This document shows, piece after piece, positions 6,030 through 7,552 of a stretch of DNA of 7,552 nucleotides; position 1 is the stretch's first letter; every line of letters starts with the position of its first letter. Both the position numbers and the translations under genes were made by a program. A model generated the notes under the pieces. It ran no database searches. It had not been told where the DNA came from and saw only the letters and a list, made by a program, of their open reading frames with translations. The stretch comes from Gemmatimonadota bacterium (GTDB lineage: Bacteria; Gemmatimonadota; Gemmatimonadetes; Palauibacterales; Palauibacteraceae), in assembly GCA_030601615.1 (NCBI GenBank), contig JAUVTH010000066.1:1-7552 (forward strand). The letters are read 5' to 3'.

Positions 6030-6557
6030 ATGAGCGATTTTCGCCTCGAAGGTGAGGTTCGAATTCCGGCTGTCGCCCTGCACGCCCTCGTGGCGGCGGC
6101 GGACCGGGGCGGTGAGCCTGTCGCCGCGGCCGTCCGCGAGGCGGGACGCGCCACGGGCGAGGACATCACGCGCCGCATCACTCTGGTCGTATCAATGTCC
6201 GAGCTCGACACGAACGACTTCTGGTCGGCGGTCAACGCCGAAACGGGCGCGAGGGGCCTCGGGACCTTCCAGTGGGCGAGCGCGATCGGCGGTCACGCGG
6301 AGCTGGTCGTGTTCGGTGCCGCCGACGCGGAAGACGTGGTGCGTTCGCCTACCGGTCATCGGGCCGCACCCTTCACCGAGGGACTGATCGAAGGCCTGCT
6401 CGGTGCGGCGGCAGAGGAACCCGTAGCCGCGGTCCAGGCTCCGCCCGACGGAGGAGAGGGAGTGCGGTTCGTCGTGGGCTCGCCGACGGCCCTGCGGCAC
6501 GTACGCTTGCGGCTCCAGGCCGGCGCACCGCTCGAGCAGGCGCTGGAGGGAATCTGA
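6030..6557 (+). CDS. Divergent V4R (4-vinyl reductase-like) small-ligand-binding domain protein
   Basis: A 175-residue soluble protein with no signal peptide or membrane helix. Its layout resembles V4R domains: an N-terminal helix with AGRATGEDI (38-46), a central GLGTFQW (76-82) with strand ELVVF (91-95), then APFTEGLIEGLLG (113-125), and a final GEGVRFVVGS (142-151). V4R proteins usually carry cysteines before the F-x-x-G helix and in the last strand (E-x-x-C, C-x-F). Here those positions are Ala113, the QAP segment and Val145, and the protein contains no cysteine, so metal or thiol chemistry is unlikely. Hydrophobic ligand binding or a scaffolding role is a possible remaining function. The start is supported by GGAAGG 5 bases upstream. 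It is the first gene of the operon and its stop overlaps the ruvX start. The family call rests on pattern recognition only. Confidence 0.5.
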   Translation: MSDFRLEGEVRIPAVALHALVAAADRGGEPVAAAVREAGRATGEDITRRITLVVSMSELDTNDFWSAVNAETGARGLGTFQWASAIGGHAELVVFGAADAEDVVRSPTGHRAAPFTEGLIEGLLGAAAEEPVAAVQAPPDGGEGVRFVVGSPTALRHVRLRLQAGAPLEQALEGI

Positions 6558-6988
6558 ACCCGGTCCCCGGGCGAGTCCTGGCGCTGGACTACGGTCGCCG
6601 CCGAATCGGCGTCGCGGTCACCGACCCGCTGCGCACGATCGCGTCTCCACACTCGACCGTGGCCAACGCAGACCCTCCGACCGAACCCCCCAAGGGACTC
6701 CTGCGACTCCTGGAAGATCTCGAACCCGCGCTGGTTCTCGTGGGTATTCCGGTCCACATGGACGGATCGGAAGGGGAGATGGCGTCCGAGGCGAAGCGAT
6801 TTGTCACCCGGCTGGGGGCCGTCACGGGCCTTCCGATCGTGGGACGCGATGAACGCCTGACCAGCTACGAGGCCGAGGAGATGTTGCGCGAGATGCAGCT
6901 CCCCCGTCGAAGGAGACGTGAAAAGGGCTTGAAGGACATGCTCGCGGCTACTGTGCTGCTCAGAGACTACATGGCGGACGAGGGATGA
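6554..6988 (+). CDS. ruvX: YqgF/RuvX RNase H-fold nuclease (putative pre-16S rRNA nuclease / Holliday junction resolvase)
   Basis: A 144-residue cytoplasmic protein of the YqgF family, which trims 16S rRNA 5' ends and/or resolves branched DNA. It shows the family motifs in order: ALDYGRRRIGVAVTDP (10-25) with Asp12; LVGIPVHMDGSEG (62-74); GRDERLTSYEA (97-107) with Glu100; and GLKDMLAATVLL (125-136) with Asp128. These are the three acidic residues expected for metal catalysis. An arginine run (118-122) precedes the last motif, as is common. No ATG, GTG or TTG lies in frame between 6275 and the first motif. The only plausible start is CTG 6554, 4 bases after GGAGG and overlapping the previous stop as CTGA. 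The in-frame GTG at 6272 would overlap the V4R-like gene by 286 bases and add a non-protein-like Arg/Gly stretch. The stop overlaps the mltG start (ATGA). Confidence 0.88.
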   Translation: MNPVPGRVLALDYGRRRIGVAVTDPLRTIASPHSTVANADPPTEPPKGLLRLLEDLEPALVLVGIPVHMDGSEGEMASEAKRFVTRLGAVTGLPIVGRDERLTSYEAEEMLREMQLPRRRRREKGLKDMLAATVLLRDYMADEG

Positions 6989-7552
6989 AACGGTCCACGT
7001 ACGCCGGCCTCGGGTTCTTCGTCGTGGCTCTGGTGGCGTCGGCCGCGTGGTTCGCCACGCTTCCGCCACCCGGAGCTCCATCCGCCGACGAGATCGTCGA
7101 GATCGTGGTCCCCGCTGGGTCCGGCGCGCTGAGCATCGGACGCCAGCTTCACGACGAGGGACTGGTTCGATTCCCGCGCCTGTTCGCCCTCGCGGCCCGC
7201 GCTCGGGGCGTAGAGGGCTCACTCAAGGCGGGACGTTACCAGTTCAGCGGAGGGACCGGCTGGGAAGAGATCCTGGACGCGATGGCGAGAGGGGAGGTGG
7301 TGACATACCCGCTCACCGTCCCCGAGGGCTTTACCATCCGAGAAATTGCGCCGCGCGTGGCCAAGGCCACGGGAACGACCGCCGATTCCGTGCGCCAGCT
7401 CGCCATGGACGCGGCGTTCGTGGCCGAATCCGGCGTGCCGGGACCCACGCTCGAGGGTTACCTGTTTCCCGAAACGTACCGGTTCGCGGAGGGGGTGGAC
7501 CCCGCTACCGTTCTCCTGGAAATGACCGGACGGTACCAGGCCTACTGGACGC
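6985..7552 (+). CDS. mltG: MltG (YceG-like) endolytic murein transglycosylase, N-terminal part (runs off the right edge)
   Basis: Inner-membrane lytic transglycosylase that cleaves nascent glycan strands and is thought to set strand length, acting opposite PBPs. 189 complete codons are present and the frame stays open to the edge. A short basic N-terminus (MKRSTYAG) leads into a membrane helix at about 5-28. A LysM-like segment follows: VVPAGSGALSIGRQLHDEGL (43-62), LKAGRYQF (79-86), then TVPEGFTIREIA (111-122). The catalytic-site motif LEGYLFPETYRF begins at residue 156, making Glu157 the counterpart of the catalytic glutamate in E. coli MltG. Part of the catalytic domain lies beyond 7552. 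The ATG at 6985 overlaps the ruvX stop (ATGA), and ruvX next to mltG is a common bacterial arrangement. GGCGGA and GAGG inside the ruvX end can serve as ribosome binding site. Confidence 0.93.
   Translation, partial: MKRSTYAGLGFFVVALVASAAWFATLPPPGAPSADEIVEIVVPAGSGALSIGRQLHDEGLVRFPRLFALAARARGVEGSLKAGRYQFSGGTGWEEILDAMARGEVVTYPLTVPEGFTIREIAPRVAKATGTTADSVRQLAMDAAFVAESGVPGPTLEGYLFPETYRFAEGVDPATVLLEMTGRYQAYWT

Noticed and set aside
4316..6055. 579-codon plus-strand open frame antisense to deoA and the ytxH-like gene
   Set aside because: It spans two real minus-strand genes and the intergenic region. The length reflects scarce stops in GC-rich DNA, and nothing resembles a known family.
6272..6553. 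Upstream extension of ruvX from GTG 6272
   Set aside because: The added residues are almost all Arg, Gly, Ala and Ser, out of frame with a credible gene occupying the same bases, and YqgF proteins normally begin just before the A-L-D-Y-G motif.

Overview
The window is GC-rich bacterial chromosomal DNA (coding parts roughly two-thirds G+C or more). It carries mainly housekeeping genes: tyrosyl-tRNA synthetase, a bifunctional class A penicillin-binding protein, thymidine/pyrimidine-nucleoside phosphorylase, a YtxH-type small membrane protein, the YqgF/RuvX nuclease and the start of the MltG lytic transglycosylase. The envelope genes and the gene order suit a high-GC Gram-negative-type bacterium. 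A member of the Gemmatimonadota or a similar phylum is possible, but this is only an impression, since the window holds no rRNA or other taxonomic marker.

Layout, left to right. (1) Bases 1-60, minus strand: the first 20 codons of a gene running off the left edge, with a good ribosome binding site and a signal-peptide-like start. (2) Bases 61-690: a gap of about 630 bases with lower GC than its surroundings, no convincing gene and several strong hairpins. It is the least explained part of the window. (3) tyrS on the minus strand (691-1956), divergent from (4) a PBP1A-type gene on the plus strand (2024-4192); only 67 bases separate the two starts. (5) A minus-strand pair, ytxH-like (5549-5872) followed by deoA/pdp (4199-5512). 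deoA converges on the PBP gene with only 6 bases between the stop codons. (6) A divergent promoter region (5873-6029) with an 8-bp inverted repeat. (7) A plus-strand operon: a V4R-like protein (6030-6557), ruvX (6554-6988) and mltG (6985 to the right edge), with 4-base overlaps at both junctions.

Two peptidoglycan functions lie here. The PBP polymerises and cross-links glycan strands, and MltG cuts nascent strands near the membrane. RuvX/YqgF acts in rRNA maturation or recombination, TyrRS charges tRNA-Tyr, and the phosphorylase salvages pyrimidine nucleosides.

I found no mobile element, CRISPR array, tRNA, rRNA or toxin-antitoxin pair. The points most worth checking are the apparent CTG start of ruvX inside a CTGA stop-start overlap, the hairpin-rich gap at 345-690, the V4R-like protein lacking the family's usual cysteines and coupled to ruvX, and the dyad in the ytxH/V4R promoter region.
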